NCBI GenBank assembly: GCA_964059195.1
Contig: CAXKWD010000007.1
Location: forward strand, 153,383,269-153,447,268
From: Ectobius pallidus
Taxonomy: Eukaryota > Arthropoda > Insecta > Blattodea > Ectobiidae
Direction of reading: 5' to 3'
Length of the DNA stretch: 64,000 bases
Part shown: positions 21,484-32,241 of the stretch, piece after piece
Position numbering within the stretch: the first letter of the stretch is position 1
Layout of the letters: the number at the start of each line of letters is the position of its first letter
Notes under the pieces: model-generated
Database searches by the model: none
What the model was told of the DNA's origin: nothing
Seen by the model: the letters and a program-made list of their open reading frames with translations, nothing else
Made by a program: the position numbers and the translations under genes

Positions 21484-23265
21484 CTTTCGGTACATTAACT
21501 TCTCGAATACTTTCGAAATAGTTGGAACTAAGGATACCGGTCTGTAGTTGCTAAGTAAATTTTTGTCACTCTTTTTATGAATAGGTACAATTTTAGATAA
21601 TTTTAGCTTTCCAGGGAAGCAACCTTCGTCAATGCAACCATTGATAATATGACATAATACTTCAGAAATATTCTGACTACTAAGTTTCAGTATTGATGAA
21701 TTGATATTGTAAATATCTAGCGAATTGCTATTATTAAGAGAGAGAATAGCAGTATGTACATCTTCCACCGAGACATGTTGAAAAAGGAAGGCATTGGGTG
21801 ACACATTGGGATCGGTGTATGCAACATTTACATAATGAGTAGGAGTGATCTTACTACAAGGAATATTTTGGACAATGTTATCTACGCTGTTTATAAAAAA
21901 GTTATTGAAGCTGTTGGCACTTAATTTAGTACCAATTTCTGAATCCTTATTATCACTAGTAAAATTCCCTTTTATAATTTCCCACATCCGTTTAGGTTTA
22001 TTTAAGGCCTGTGTAACCAACTTATTGTTGTATTCCAGTTTGGCTTGGTTAATAGCTTTTCTATATAGATATTTAGTTTCCTTATATCTGTTTCTTATCA
22101 GTATGGAGGAAGAAATTTTAGCCATAGAAGAGAGTTTGCTGCATTGTGATTTGAGTTCTTTTAATTCTGCAGAGTACCACTTATTAGGTAAATTTGGTTT
22201 AGGTCTATTTTCCCCAACAATTATGCTCCTTCTGCAAGTTCTCTTCTTTAGAGGGAAGCAGGTATTAACAGCCCTAATAAATAATTCAAAGAACATGGTA
22301 AACTGAGTTTCGACAGATGAGTTTGCATATACACATAACCAATTGATCGAACTTAAACAATATAAAAATGAGGAAGTATTGTACTCGCTGATGTACCGTT
22401 GCACCCTGTATTCAGCAGGAGATTTTACTTTATAGCTAGTTTCTACATCTATGTGTATGCAAAATATGACTGCGTAATGATCTGAGAAGAATGTGTCGAT
22501 GACTTCAGAATGATATTTATGAGGTTGAAAAGTCGTAACTACATTATCGATACATGTACCGGTACCCATATCTAAGCTGCCTGGTCTAGTAATGGTATTT
22601 TTAAGCACGACATTCATCCCGAAACTTTCAATTAGGTTGCTGAGTTCAAATGTTGTTGAATCATTACAATTGAAGTCAATGTTAAAATCAGCCATTATGA
22701 CTGTGTTGATTTCTTTAGAGCTCAGTATACTCAGCAGTGTGTTAAGCCTCTCGATAAATTTCATTTTATTATTTTGTAGTGGGATTCTATATATACAAAT
22801 GAATATAGTATTGAAAAACTCAACATAGCATGCTGATACTTCAAAAATTTCTTCTACAGCCAAGTTAGTAATTTCAGGTATTTGTTTGCATGAATAGTGA
22901 TTCTTAATCAGAATTGCCGAGCCCCCTCGTTTTTTGTATTTGCGACAGAAGTGAGAAGCTATTTTATAGTTAGGAATGCAGTATAAATTTAGGCTCTCTG
23001 GGTCCAGCCAATGTTCAGCAATACCAATAATTTCTAGATTATTTTCACATGCTATTATGCCTAACAGATCAGATTTACCAAGTAGGCCTTGGATGTTTAG
23101 AAACATGAAATTAAAAGATTTATTTGATCTAGCTATGTACTTGCTTTTAGTATTATCCCCATGTAGGGGCTCAATGGATTCTGTTTGCTCTGATTGTGCT
23201 GTACCAGTGTGACAGATATCCTTAGATTTTACATTGATGATTGGAGATCTATCTTTCCTCCCCAT
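21484..23265 (-). pseudogene. LINE ORF2, APE endonuclease and start of RT
   Basis: This half opens with MGRKDRSP and has an apurinic-like endonuclease at residues about 50-270: NIQGLLGK, IAEHWLDP, GGSAILIK, MADFNIDFN (catalytic DFN) and DTFFSDHYAV (SDH motif). A linker with WYSAELKELK and the first RT block SNYRPVSLVPTISKVFEKL follow. The frame then stops in the 222-bp insertion. Its start overlaps the end of ORF1 by 37 bp. The endonuclease nicks target DNA to prime reverse transcription. Motif residues look intact. Confidence 0.9.
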
Positions 23266-24110
23266 AAAAAATCTTCTTTTCTTGTTACTGGGGGTCGTCT
23301 GCTTCTTCCTGATGATCGAATTTCTGGTTCCTTATCTCCCTTGTTGCATATGTTATCTTGAACTACTACAGTTTCTTCTATTGGCATCAGCTCTTCACTT
23401 CTCTGGAGTGGTGTATTTTCCTGACTTAAGGTCTGAACTTCTTGCAGGGGTATTACTGGTTCAGCATGGTCTGTGGTCTGAACTTCTTGTAGGGGTATTA
23501 CTGATTCAGAATGTTCTGTGGTCTGATCTTCTTGCAGGGGTGTTACCAGTTCAGCATGTTCAATATAAGCAAGGGGGATTTTGCTGCTTGCCATACCTTT
23601 CGTATTAGAAAGGTTAATCATGCTACTAATTTTAGCACCAATGATAGTTTTACCTGAGGCGTTAAGGTGCATTCCATGTCTTGTGTATAGGTGTCTATCC
23701 AGATTACTCATCTCTAGTAGGCTAACATTACTGAATAGTTTGCACAGTTTCCTTATTTTATCATTGGTTTGACGGATAGCTGCATTGATACATGAGTCTC
23801 TTTCCAGGTCATGCCTATGTGGGATGGTCGCTACTATTACTTTTATATCCCTTAATGAAGGTAGTTTATGTTTGAGGGTTCTGAGGACCTCTGTACCCTT
23901 ATCCTTGGCTACATCATTTGCTCCCCCTATTATTACCATGTGTTCATTTACAGTTACAGTGTCATTTCGGCCTAGGTTGCCTATCACCTCCCTGAGTGGG
24001 GCCCCCGGCTTCACAGACCCCTGTACTGTTGCATTTGCGAGACCGTTTTTTACTTCAGTTGCCAGACTTCTACCGTGGCTGTCCGCGTATAAATCTATTC
24101 TGACTGTCTA
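23229..24110 (-). pseudogene. LINE ORF1 with SGNH esterase domain
   Basis: The open stretch begins with KPGAPLREVIGNL, but the same frame continues 5' of the first Met and includes LYADSHGRSLATEV, the block I (nucleophile Ser) of SGNH hydrolases. Block III is IIGGANDV and block V is TRHGMHLNASGK, with the catalytic His. Esterase domains of this kind are known in ORF1 of CR1-type LINEs. Beyond residue about 140 lies an imperfect repeat of some 18 residues (VIPLQEVQTT... three to four times), then a basic tail RSRRPPVTRK. Upstream, a stop and a frame change near 24105 cut off the N-terminal part. Confidence 0.85.
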
Positions 24111-24183
24111 CACTGTTAAAGAATTTATCAGCTTCAATAAATCTGCAGACTAGGGCTCAATTATGTAAACACTAATTCCATTT

Positions 24184-24397
24184 GGGCAAAAGATAGATTT
24201 ATGCTGCACCTCAGCCAAGCTCCACCGTTTTGTTAGGTTAGGAACGTTTATGTTAGTTTAGGAGCAATATACTGAATATCACGAGGTTTATTATATCTCA
24301 CATTGAATTTCTTCTGTGACGAAACCCTAAACCCCACCTTCCCAGGCGGGCCTCATTAGAGAGGAGCCTAGGGTGCAGCATAAAACTATTTTTTCCC
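24184..24397. mobile_element. 214-bp MITE
   Basis: Left GGGCAAAAGATAGATTTATG then CTGCACC; right end read inward GGGAAAAAATAGTTTTATG then CTGCACCC. These imperfect inverted repeats span about 28 bp. No target duplication is clear and nothing is encoded. Confidence 0.65.
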
Positions 24398-24839
24398 TAA
24401 ATTTGTTCATTTTATTATTTTTTTATTTCATTAGGAAATTAACTGGTATGTGTAAGTGTATGTGTGACTGTCGGAATGATAAATCTTGGTCAAGATTTAT
24501 CAACATGTCAACATGTTCTACATCCTAAATCTCATTACTTATTCTGAATCTATGGAATGCAATGTTAAAAAATTAAAAAAAAAACAGTCTACCCAGGTAT
24601 AATGGAACTACAGGCATTAAAAATACTTGCATCTTGTCCCACAATTTATTGCATCGGGTGGACATTTTTTCATACATGGAACCCTTGCTATAATGCAGTC
24701 ATTTGGCCCCTTCTTTTCATGTTAGATAATTGGAGGCGTAATATTTTTAGATTTCTTTCCAAAGAAGACAAATTAAGGTGACGTTTGTAAACTTATTCTG
24801 AGAGTATACATACTTACCGGTAGTTGTATTTACTACCCT
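24398..24839. other. No recognised feature
   Basis: AT-rich and unassigned. Confidence 0.5.
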
Positions 24840-24990
24840 TTAGTTGGGGAAGTTAAAAACTCCGTGGCGCGACATCCCCGAAGGGACAAGGCCTACCACC
24901 CGACCGCTGCGTCATCTACCTATAGGCAGATGGCAGGATTGGGGGGCATGTGGTCAGCATGTGGTCCCAGTTAATGGAGTTGGGGAAGTT
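24840..24990 (+). repeat. Repeat shared with 4.44-4.56 kb
   Basis: Same family as 4441-4560, with gcagatggcaggattggggg and the flanking catgtggtcagcatg. This copy is somewhat GC-richer and includes ccccgaagggacaaggccta. Confidence 0.6.
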
Positions 24991-25034
24991 ATAGAATTAA
25001 TATATTCTATTATCCTTCTCTACAGCAATTTTCT

Positions 25035-25490
25035 ATATATTTACTTACTTACTTACTCAATGGCAATAGACAATTCCTAAGCAAGCTATTATCTATTTGA
25101 TGGAACCCAAAGATTCATTGCTGCACTTACATGTGCCCACCATTCAACCCTATTCTGTACTAACTCTATCCAACCAACCCTCTCAAATGCTACTTCCCTT
25201 AAATCAGTTCTAATATTGTAACCCTACCTAAGACTAGGTTTTCCAAGTGGTCTTTTCCCTTCGGGTCTCCCTCCCCCATCCCTGCAACATGTCCAGCCCA
25301 TTTCATCCTCCATGATTTAATTACCCTTATTAAATTTTGGTGAAGTGTAATGGTTATGAAGCATGTCAATATACAGTTTTCTCCAGTCCTTGTTTTCATC
25401 TATCTTAGATCCGAATATTTTTCTAAGCACCCTGTTTTTGAACAATCTCAGATTATGTTCTTCCTGAAGAGTAAAGGACCATAAGTTATC
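25035..25490 (-). mobile_element. RTE-type LINE, 3' end with (AAGT)n tail
   Basis: On the minus strand the frame contains IRVIKSWRMKWAGHVAGMGE, the signature found near the C-terminus of RTE-type and related LINE polyproteins, after a region that reads KLYIDMLHN-like in another frame. The 3' end is ttgccattgagtaagtaagt, a tetranucleotide tail. 11404-12030 and 35983-36070 share this terminus. Confidence 0.75.
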
Positions 25491-25499
25491 TTGCTTCCA

Positions 25500-25570
25500 T
25501 ATAATATATATGTATATCTATATTTTTTTTTTTAGATATATATATATCTATATTTTTTGTTTACACGAAA
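25500..25570. repeat. AT-rich palindromic tract
   Basis: Alternating TA with two tatctatattttttt blocks around agatatatatat; self-complementary. Confidence 0.7.
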
Positions 25571-25689
25571 AGATATCATTAACCTCTGCAACCTAAAAAA
25601 ATCAAATAAATAAATAAATAACATAACATAATGCTTACATAATACAATACATAACAGTACAATACAATATTAGAGAGTGTTCCACTTTT

Positions 25690-28064
25690 GAGGGTTACAC
25701 AGGACATTTTTCTTCTTGCTTCCCAATACTGGTCCCATTCTGTTGTGCTTGAAAGGGCAGGGCAACATTGTAGGTGGCCTCTGTCCATGGTCTCTTGTTG
25801 ATTACATAACATGCAGTTGGGGTCGTTCCGGATTCCAATGTGATGTAGGTGCTTCCCCAAACAGTCATGTTGGACACTTAGCAGGAAGGTGGCAATTGCT
25901 TTGTTTCTTGGCCAGTCAGGAACTTGAGCAATTTCCTTTTTCCAATTTTTGTCACTTATATTTTGTTCAATGTCCTTTTTGTGTATGTTCTTGTATATTT
26001 TCTTTATGTATAGTTTGATTAGAGTGGTATGTAGTTTCTTGTAGGTTGGTTTGCATTATTTTTGTTCCCTTCTTTGCCAGTGCATCTGCTGCTTCGTTTC
26101 CTGCAATCTGACAGTGCCCTGGTATCCACTCTAGGACTATTTTCTTGTTGCTGTTTTTCTGTAGTTGATGGATTAGGGCTTGGCATTCTTCTACTGCTGA
26201 TGAGATAAGTTTGTCTGTGGAGCTCACTGATTGTATTGCTGCCTTTGAGTCGACAAAAATGACAGCCTTTTCTATTTTGTCTTTTTTAATGCATAATTGT
26301 TGAAGGGCGATGCGAATTCCTTCTATTTTGCCATCGTAGGCAGCAGAATGCTGTCCCAGAGGTTTGTAGAATGAGAATAGATCGCTGTGGATACCTGTTC
26401 CTGCATGAGGATAGCCTTCTATGTAGATATCTCGTCCTGTAGATCCTGTGTTGAGCGGGGCTCAAGGATATAGAACATGTCAGATCAAAAAATACATGCA
26501 TGTTATAACAATAATATAGGTCTACAGAAACTGCAAGCTGCCAAATTTATCCAAGCTGGAAATATTCCTCCAAATTGTAGAAGGTGTGAGTTATTAAAAA
26601 TTCCTTGACAGCTGTTTTGAAAGGCTTGCTCTTTCTTTGAATACATAATAATTTAATGTTGTTTGGAAGCTTGTTATATATCTGTACTGCAGAATAATAC
26701 GCACCCTTCTGAAAGAGTTTTAACGAGTTATTTGGTCTGTGTAGATCATTCATGTTTCTGGTAGTACGTCCATGTACACTAAAATTAGTTTGAAATTTAT
26801 CAATATTATTCACTACATAACACATAACAGAGTATATATACTCCCCTGTAAGAGTGAGGACTTTTAATTTTTCAAATAGCGGTTTACAAGATTCCCTTTT
26901 TTTCTTTCCACATATTATTCTTATTGCCCGCTTTTGTAATCTAAATATTTTCTCCCTATGGGTAGAGTTGCCCCAGAAAATGATCCCGTACTTCATTACC
27001 GAGTGAAAATATGCAAAATATACCATAAGTAATGCATCCTGTTTTAATATATTATTCAAAATTCTTAAAGCAAAGCACGCTGAACTCAGTTTTGGACTTA
27101 TCATTTCTATGTGTGTCTTCCAGTCAAGATTTTGGTCAATTTGCAGTCCTAAAAATTTTACATTGCTAATTTCTTGTATGATTTGTGTTCCATAATTAAT
27201 TTCAAGATTTGAGATACATCTGTTTTTTGTCCTAAATTGTATAAAATGGGTCTTATCAATATTAAGTGTCATTTTATTAGCTAGAAACCATTTGTTTAAC
27301 TCGTGAAAAGCCTTTGTAGCTATTCTTGATAAATGTTCTTGTGACGTTCCTGTTACAAGTACACTAGTATCATCTGCGAAGAGCAATACCTTTGATTCGT
27401 CACTTAAGTTATAGGGCAAGTCATTAATGAAAATTAAAAAGAGCAAAGGTCCCAGTATTGATCCCTGGGGTACCCCATTCTTAACAATCCCTAGGTTAGA
27501 TTCATTTCCATTTATTATTACCTTTTGAGTTCTATCAGAAAGATATGATTTGAACCACTTAAGTGTTAAATTATCGAACCCATAATGATCCAATTTTTGA
27601 AGTAATATTTCATGATTTATACAGTCAAATGCTTTAGCTAAGTCGCAGAAAATTCCCAGAGCATATTTCTTTTTATCTAACGCTTCCAAAATTTCTGTAG
27701 TAAGTTGAAATGTAGCATTCTCAGTGGACATGCCACTTCTAAATCCAAACTGAGATGAAGTAAGAATGTCATTCAAATTAAGATAGTGTATTATGCGGTT
27801 GTACATGACTTTTTCAAAAACTTTTGAAAATGAGGTTAAGAGTGATATAGGTCTATTCGGGAGCCATCTGTGAATATATGTTTCCATTTGTCTGTGGGGT
27901 ATCGAGTGTTCATATTTTCCAATGCTAGAGTCTTTTAAAGTTTCTGGTTGCATATCTTTTTTGGTTATGGTTTGTAGAAGGTCGAGGTGGGATTTGACCT
28001 GTGTGGTTTCAGTGGGATTTTGTGGGTATTTCAGCTTCCATATAATATAACCAGCAGGATTTGT
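25690..28064 (-). pseudogene. LINE polyprotein C-terminus: RNase H and CCHC, split by another LINE
   Basis: Read on minus from the right, the frame at about 27857-28064 gives YPQNPTETT, then KSHLDLLQ and, after a frame change, YPTDKWKHIFTDGSRID, the first strand of RNase H with its catalytic Asp. The rest resumes at about 26420 as IEGYPHAGTGIHSD, KIEGIRIALQQL (Glu), VIFVDSKAAIQSV (Asp) and WIPGHCQIAGNEAADALAKK (Asp). After another frame change, LGKHLHHIGIRND and CMLCNQQETMDRGHLQCC give a CCHC zinc motif. All four RNase H acids are visible once the insertion is skipped. This belongs to an RNase H-bearing LINE clade. The enzyme would remove RNA from the RNA-DNA hybrid. Confidence 0.8.
26421..27857 (-). 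pseudogene. CR1-like LINE, 5'-truncated, inside the RNase H LINE
   Basis: The frame starts at RPISLLTSFSKVFEKVMYNR and carries SQFGFRSGMSTENA, DLAKAFDCINHEIL (motif A), GVPQGSILGPLLFLI (motif B) and LLFADDTSVL (motif C), then WGNSTHREKIFRLQKRAIR and a stop at 26547. About 125 bp of 3' untranslated sequence end in ATATCTACAT at 26421. Polymerase motifs are intact; the endonuclease is missing through 5' truncation. The 5' junction falls at gaatagac, where the RNase H text (GSRID) and LINE text (NRPI) share bases, as often seen at truncated LINE ends. Confidence 0.9.
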
Positions 28065-28250
28065 TTTATAAATTTTTTTTTTCTGGAAGAAGCTTGTGAA
28101 TTGAATAAAACAACCGTTTCCTGATTTCACTCTATGTTTAACTTCTGCCTTAATATTATTTGTATCAGTAATTATTGCTCCCACTTTTTCAAATGCTTTC
28201 TCTACAATTCTAATATTTTGTAGTGCATTATTTTGACGTTTCATGACCAT
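28065..28250 (-). pseudogene. RTE-type RT fragment fused upstream
   Basis: The residues GAIITDTNNIKAEVKHRVKS and GNGCF...KIYKT resemble the stretch following the palm domain in RTE-type reverse transcriptases (YLG-TDTN-E-I-HRI-GN-C). About 62 residues are left. It joins in frame to the RNase H LINE remnant, so the longer continuous frame is a chimera of three elements. Confidence 0.6.
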
Positions 28251-29424
28251 ATATTGAGTATTTCTGTGTTAATTTCCAATCCAACATTCTTGCAGGAATA
28301 AAAAACTCCTACGTAATTATACAAACTGGTGCCTCAGGCCCAATTCCAAATGTATTAAATTGTACACTCGTGCACCTGTACTTTGAGAAGTGATGTCACT
28401 AGTGCGGACTCCTCAGTCTCTGTAACATATGTGTGTTTTCCCATGATTAGTTCACTTTTAATTGAACTTAGTACTACAAATCTGATAACACTATCTCTCC
28501 CAGCAAAAGTTCATTGCAGAAGATGTGTTTTTGTTAAACAACAATCTTGTTTCAGCAGTACACTACAAGTCATTGATCCAGATTTTTCAATATCCGTGCA
28601 TCCTTAGACTGGTTCTAATGTTTAAATTATTATAATCCATGATAAGAGCAATTTGGAAGCAAAACAGACTTTCCATCTGGTTACAAAGCAAATCCGTAAA
28701 CTACACAATATAACTCACAATCACAATATCACAGTATAAATCACAAATAAAAATGTAATGAACAGTATAAAAATAATAATAAGATAGATAGAAACATAAA
28801 ATATGGCCAAATTGATAAATCAGCAATAGCAGACATGAAATTAATATGGAACCAGAGCTAAAGAAATGACAGCTTTGGAAAAATTCACATACACAAGAAT
28901 AGAAACACACTTATGTTTGTCCAGGCGAAAGCTCTTACAAAAATTGACCACATCAGTGATGGTACTCCTTGCACCTATCATGAGTCCTATCACTTCAATG
29001 TTTGTCAGTTCATATCACTGCCTTCTAGACTGTATTACTCGTGTATACACTGCCTGTCCTATATGGCTAATTTTGCGTACGCGGCGAGATTACAGATGGC
29101 AGCATCTTTCACGCCCAGCTGCAATAACCCTTTACATTACCGTATGCTGTGTTGCCCTCTGAAGTATAAACTTGGAAAATGAAATATGCTGGAATTTCAT
29201 GCTATCTGGGTGTGAACTGTGATGCCTCTACTGGAGAAATTAGGCAATTTAACAATACTCTGTACTCCATGTTAAAATTAAGCATGGACAGGCAGTGTAA
29301 TTCTCGAGACGGCGGTGGTTCATATATATCTTTGTAATGTTTGACTGTTCGTTTGTAAGAGGCTCCCTTTTCATTGTTTACTTCCTGAGGCTGTTGACAC
29401 TTGTCTCTATGTGTATCATAGGGT
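28251..29424. other. No recognised feature
   Basis: No gene or repeat supported. The frames here are short and cross AT-rich stretches around 28720-28860. Confidence 0.45.
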
Positions 29425-30048
29425 TAAATTTGACACTGCCTGGCATGAGGGGCTCATCTTTAAACTTTTCAAACTTAAAATTCCTACCGCCTATATTAAA
29501 CTAATAGCGAGTTACTTACAAAACAGAAGATTCAAGGTTGTACATAATAGGTATCATTCCAATGTGCAAATTGCTGAAGCTGGAGTTCCACAGGGTTCTG
29601 TTTTAGCCCCAACTCTTTATGGTATATATGTTCAAGACTTGCCTACTCACCCAGAATGCTTACATGGATTATATGCGGACGATACAGTCTTGTACACAAG
29701 GAATAAGGACATACACTGCATGTAAACAACTACAGTCCGCTTTAGATAAATTTACACAGTGGTCTACCAGATGGCGACTGAAAGTGAATGGTGAAAAGTC
29801 CCAATTGGTTGTGTTTACTAAGAGGTTTCCTCACATAACCCAATCTCTCACTGTTCAAAACCAACAGATACCACTCAAAATTACGACAAAATATCTTGGA
29901 GTTATCTTAGATAAAAGGCTTGCATCCAGACCACATATTCAGACTGTGAGAGATAGGGCTTTTCAGTGTTTTATGGTTTTATACCCTATGTTCAAGAGTT
30001 ATATTCCATTTAAGACCAAACTCTTGTTGTATACTGCACTAATACGGT

Positions 30049-31878
30049 CAGGGCTGTAGCAAGGTCCTTCTGCGCCCTTGGCGAGTTTGATAAATCTGCG
30101 CCCTCCAAATGAACAATTTTTTTTAAATTTCTGTAAAACTGATTTTCTTAAATTCGCTTGCAGAAGGATTTTTTTGGTCCCATTTCTTTAAAAAACCACT
30201 GCCTAATAGATCAAAACTAATAATGTAGACTAAGCTTTGATGGTCATGGTAGTTTTAGTTGGCACATTTTTTTACTGAAATCATTCTTACCTATACAACA
30301 GAATCAACGCCAACATCAACAAGAGACGAAACAACACAAACTTAATATTGTTTCACTGTTTAATTTAAAAATCGCTTAGTTAAAAAATACAATAATAGTC
30401 AGAGCCCGGATTCTAATGACATGGCATCTTTTTTTATTGATGCTGCATAGACATTGCCAATTTGTAGATAAATCATAATCATGGCCTCTAGATTATAGAA
30501 ATGCATTTTTATTAGGTCATTTTTTGACATTGTATGCAATTTTATATTTTTAGGGCATTTATTTCGTCCCCAGCGGTGCTGTCTTTGAAGTGTTTGTTTA
30601 ATGCAAGAAGGACACACTCTATGTTTAAGTGTTCTCAAGTCTCAGTCGGAAACGAGAATCAAAGGAACGCCAAAATGTTGTATTACATTACTGTTGTTAT
30701 TAGATTGACTTGGCACCAGAGTCTGCCACCTGCTTGTATTTGAGAGTGCAAACTACTGTTTACTCTCAATAAACAATATAATCCAGCAGACCGCAAAAGG
30801 AAATGCCGAAGTTTGACTCGCCAGTGCCTCAGTGCCAGTATAAATTTCCGTAAGGATGAATATTCACAGCAAAAATCAAAGTTTTTTAGACCTACAACAT
30901 CCTCTCTGAATTTAAGGTTTTAACAATTATGTACAAATTATTCTATAATTTTGTGTGTACAATAATAATTTTTTATAAATAAAATATCAGTTTTTAGGTC
31001 ATTTTTTATAATTATTAAGTCATTTTCTTTAAATTTTGGGTTCATTTTATAGGTAATTTTTCAAACAATTTTAGGTCATCAGAATCCGGGCCCTAATAAT
31101 AATACAGTATAATATAATTAAAAATAATAGCAGCAACTATAATATCAGCGCCGGCCTTAGAAGGGAACTTGATCAAAACAAACAGCATGTGTACTGCCAG
31201 CTGGCAGAGCGTGCATCGGCCGCGGATCACAACACATATTATTCAATGTAAAGTTACAGAAATTAATTTTAATGTACATTAATACATTGTGTGATTTAAA
31301 AAACTAAACATTTTTAAAATAAGAAATTTTAGTTCACGCTTAATTTATAATAAAATAGTAATAACAAAATGAATTGAGATCTGCGCATTCGGCTTTTTCT
31401 GTTGTAATAATATAGTTGGTCAGTCATTTTTGCATGTAGCATGTAACAGTATGAGCGATGCCATTGTTGATCGTTTTGTAATCAATCCTGCCGACAGTAA
31501 TAGCACTGAGGACGACAATCAGCTGGAAAGGGATTGAGTTGAACCACTTTCATCACAATAATAACGTACTTATTAATTTTCATTGTCGTTATATCTTTCC
31601 ATACTGTTCATGATTTATGTTTTACTCTGTAATATGAATCGTGTTAATTAAAGGACGTTGCATGACTGCTTTTTGCTTGTAGACAATCGGCATAATACTA
31701 TAGGTATAGATAGTTCACGTGCATTAATTTTTAATAACCTGAAAGATTTCTTCCACTTACGTGGAATTTATATTGCTTGATAAATTGCACCAGCCTAAAA
31801 AAAGCGGGATTTTCCATGGTTAATTTTGCGCCCTTCGTACCTGCACCCTTGGCGGTCGCTCACCTAGCTACGGCCCTG
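30049..31878. mobile_element. hAT-type element, 1.83 kb, non-coding
   Basis: The left end CAGGGCTGTAGCAAGG and the right end read inward CAGGGCCGTAGCTAGG are inverted repeats. The flanks AATACGGT (30041-30048) and AATATGGT (31879-31886) are an 8-bp duplication with one difference. It contains gcgcccttggcg and tgcacccttggcgg near the two ends as a further inverted block. A short frame starting MSDAIVDRFVINPADSN at about 31451 could be a transposase N-terminus remnant. A second element (30400-31095) sits inside. Confidence 0.9.
30400..31095. mobile_element. Second hAT-type element, nested in the first
   Basis: The left end CAGAGCCCGGATTCTAATGA and right end read inward TAGGGCCCGGATTCTGATGA are inverted repeats. 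The flanks ataatagt (30392-30399) and ataataat (31096-31103) agree at seven of eight positions. Its right end with ttttcaaacaattttaggtc is shared with the shorter copy at 41971-42236. Confidence 0.85.
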
Positions 31879-32241
31879 AATATGGTCATATATTATTTAT
31901 GGATGTGAAGTCTGGGCTACGGCTCACTCAAGACACTTGAAACGTTTAGACGGCATACAACGTGCAGTCTGTAGGACTATTACGGGAGCTGACTATTACA
32001 TACGTAATACTCAACTTTACAGTGATCTCGACATCGAGCTATTGAGTGTCTACTTGCAGCGCATCAGATCTAGATACCTTGTGTCCTTAAAACGTCATTC
32101 TAATCCCTTACTAAGGGAAATACAATGTGACTTTTAGAAATACATAAACACTATTCTACACTCATTACCCGGCCTCTACTTCTAGTAGACAAGCTGTGAA
32201 TAACTGTTATATTTTACTACTTTTTCAAATTGTGTATTGTA

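Larger units (their letters stand above)
19846..24160 (-). mobile_element. CR1-group non-LTR retrotransposon, nearly full
   Basis: Minus-strand element with ORF1 (esterase-like) overlapping ORF2 (endonuclease plus reverse transcriptase). The 3' end lies near 19846, where the minus strand reads gacaataaaattctttat with a poly(A) signal. The 5' side is lost near 24160: a frame upstream of the esterase block breaks by stop and frameshift, and unrelated sequence follows. The ORF1 and ORF2 layout is that of CR1-like members of the Jockey superfamily. It is interrupted once in ORF2 (21262-21483). Confidence 0.9.

Noticed and set aside
21845..24153. Plus-strand frames of 70-150 codons opposite the LINE
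   Set aside because: They are antisense shadows of ORF1 and ORF2 without codon structure or known motif.
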